Assembly (NCBI GenBank): GCA_016873165.1
Contig: VGXV01000013.1
Location: forward strand, 1 to 64,000
Length of the DNA: 64,000 nucleotides
Reading direction: 5' to 3'
Source: Planctomycetota bacterium
GTDB lineage: Bacteria > Planctomycetota > Brocadiia > Brocadiales > Brocadiaceae
The translations under genes and the position numbers were made by a program. The stretch's first letter is position 1, and each line of letters opens with the position of its first letter. The notes below the pieces were generated by a model. That model had not been told where the DNA came from, ran no database searches, and saw only the letters and a list, made by a program, of their open reading frames with translations. This document shows, one piece after another, positions 63,716 to 64,000 of this stretch.

Positions 63716-64000
63716 TCATTCGTCTTCGCCTTTCATCAATATTAACTCTGTAGATTTTACAATGGCCGTCACGATATCTCCCTCTTTTATATCCATCTCT
63801 TTCAATGACATATTGGTAATAATTGCATAAAGCAAATCACCCTGGGATTCAACGGACACCTTTGACAATACATCGCCGTGAACAATGTGCTTCACTACGC
63901 CTTCCACCCTGTTCCTTGCGCTCAGCTTCCCTGAAAAAGATTTTGCCAGCATAACATCAGTGCCTTTGATCAGGACGTAAAGAGAATCTCCTTCTCTGAG
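63716..64000 (-). CDS. TOBE (Mop-like) domain protein, 5' end outside window
   Basis: The frame is open to the right edge: it reads 'EGDSLYVLIKGTDVMLAKSF' before a possible ATG at 63952, so at least 95 residues and probably two TOBE units or a ModE-like protein. The C-terminal TOBE reads 'SARNRVEGVVKHIVHGDVLS' and 'MDIKEGDIVTAIVKSTELIL'. Such domains bind molybdate or tungstate. It is the first visible gene of the operon, 25 bases before modC. Confidence 0.75.
   Translation of the reverse strand, partial: LREGDSLYVLIKGTDVMLAKSFSGKLSARNRVEGVVKHIVHGDVLSKVSVESQGDLLYAIITNMSLKEMDIKEGDIVTAIVKSTELILMKGEDE

Overview
The window looks like chromosome of an anammox planctomycete (Brocadiales, most like 'Candidatus Kuenenia'). 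The main reason is an eight-haem hydroxylamine-oxidoreductase-like cytochrome c (50234-51826). A Tat-exported superoxide reductase, a molybdate-type uptake operon with its own porin, AT-rich intergenic DNA and many degenerate toxin-antitoxin modules fit the same picture. The species name is inference from recall; no search was run.

Layout. 1-5.6 kb: a 3' fragment of an initiator tRNA, an outer-membrane barrel protein, a YecE/DUF72 protein, and transketolase with proC. 5.6-11.9 kb: an accessory stretch with a protoglobin behind a near-consensus sigma-54 promoter, a UVR-domain protein, a decayed HigB toxin beside an intact antitoxin-like gene, a nucleotidyltransferase pair, a RAYT transposon with imperfect terminal inverted repeats, and small membrane or HTH genes. 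12-16 kb: superoxide reductase, metallophosphoesterase and recQ. 16.1-18 kb: pseudogene debris and a Fic protein with a palindromic upstream site. 18.3-26.8 kb: a Tat DUF362 protein, a glutamate racemase homologue lacking both catalytic cysteines, a frameshifted chemoreceptor, a response regulator, nadC and purD. At 27.06 kb there is an intact initiator tRNA with promoter and terminator.

27.5-35.2 kb: an eight-repeat secreted protein, a TatC-FecR-like fusion, then ribH, a NusB-PHP fusion, ftsY, an sdhB/frdB-type subunit and a LOG protein. 35.2-36.1 kb: an IS remnant and a broken ParE/RelE module. 36.2-44.6 kb: a flippase-like membrane protein, uvrA, an accessory insert bounded by 42-bp direct repeats (a nuclease-like remnant plus a PIN/UPF0175 pair), rmlD and an MsbA-type ABC exporter.

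44.9-54.1 kb: recJ overlapping a Clp1/Grc3-type polynucleotide kinase homologue, a cysteine-cluster protein, gcvT-gcvH, the octahaem cytochrome, two small genes followed by an integron attC-like site, and a DUF4268 protein. 54.4-64 kb: rmuC, a membrane glycosyltransferase-TPR protein, an Rpn-like remnant, hicBA (hicA is only 57 codons), and a minus-strand operon of TOBE protein, modC, porin, modA, modB and phoU that runs off the right edge.

Themes. Housekeeping genes alternate with small accessory islands full of decaying TA modules and mobile-element debris. Three gene architectures deserve most attention: NusB fused to an RNase AM/TrpH-like PHP domain, TatC fused to a FecR-like periplasmic domain, and RecJ overlapping a Clp1-like kinase. 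No rRNA genes or CRISPR array were seen.
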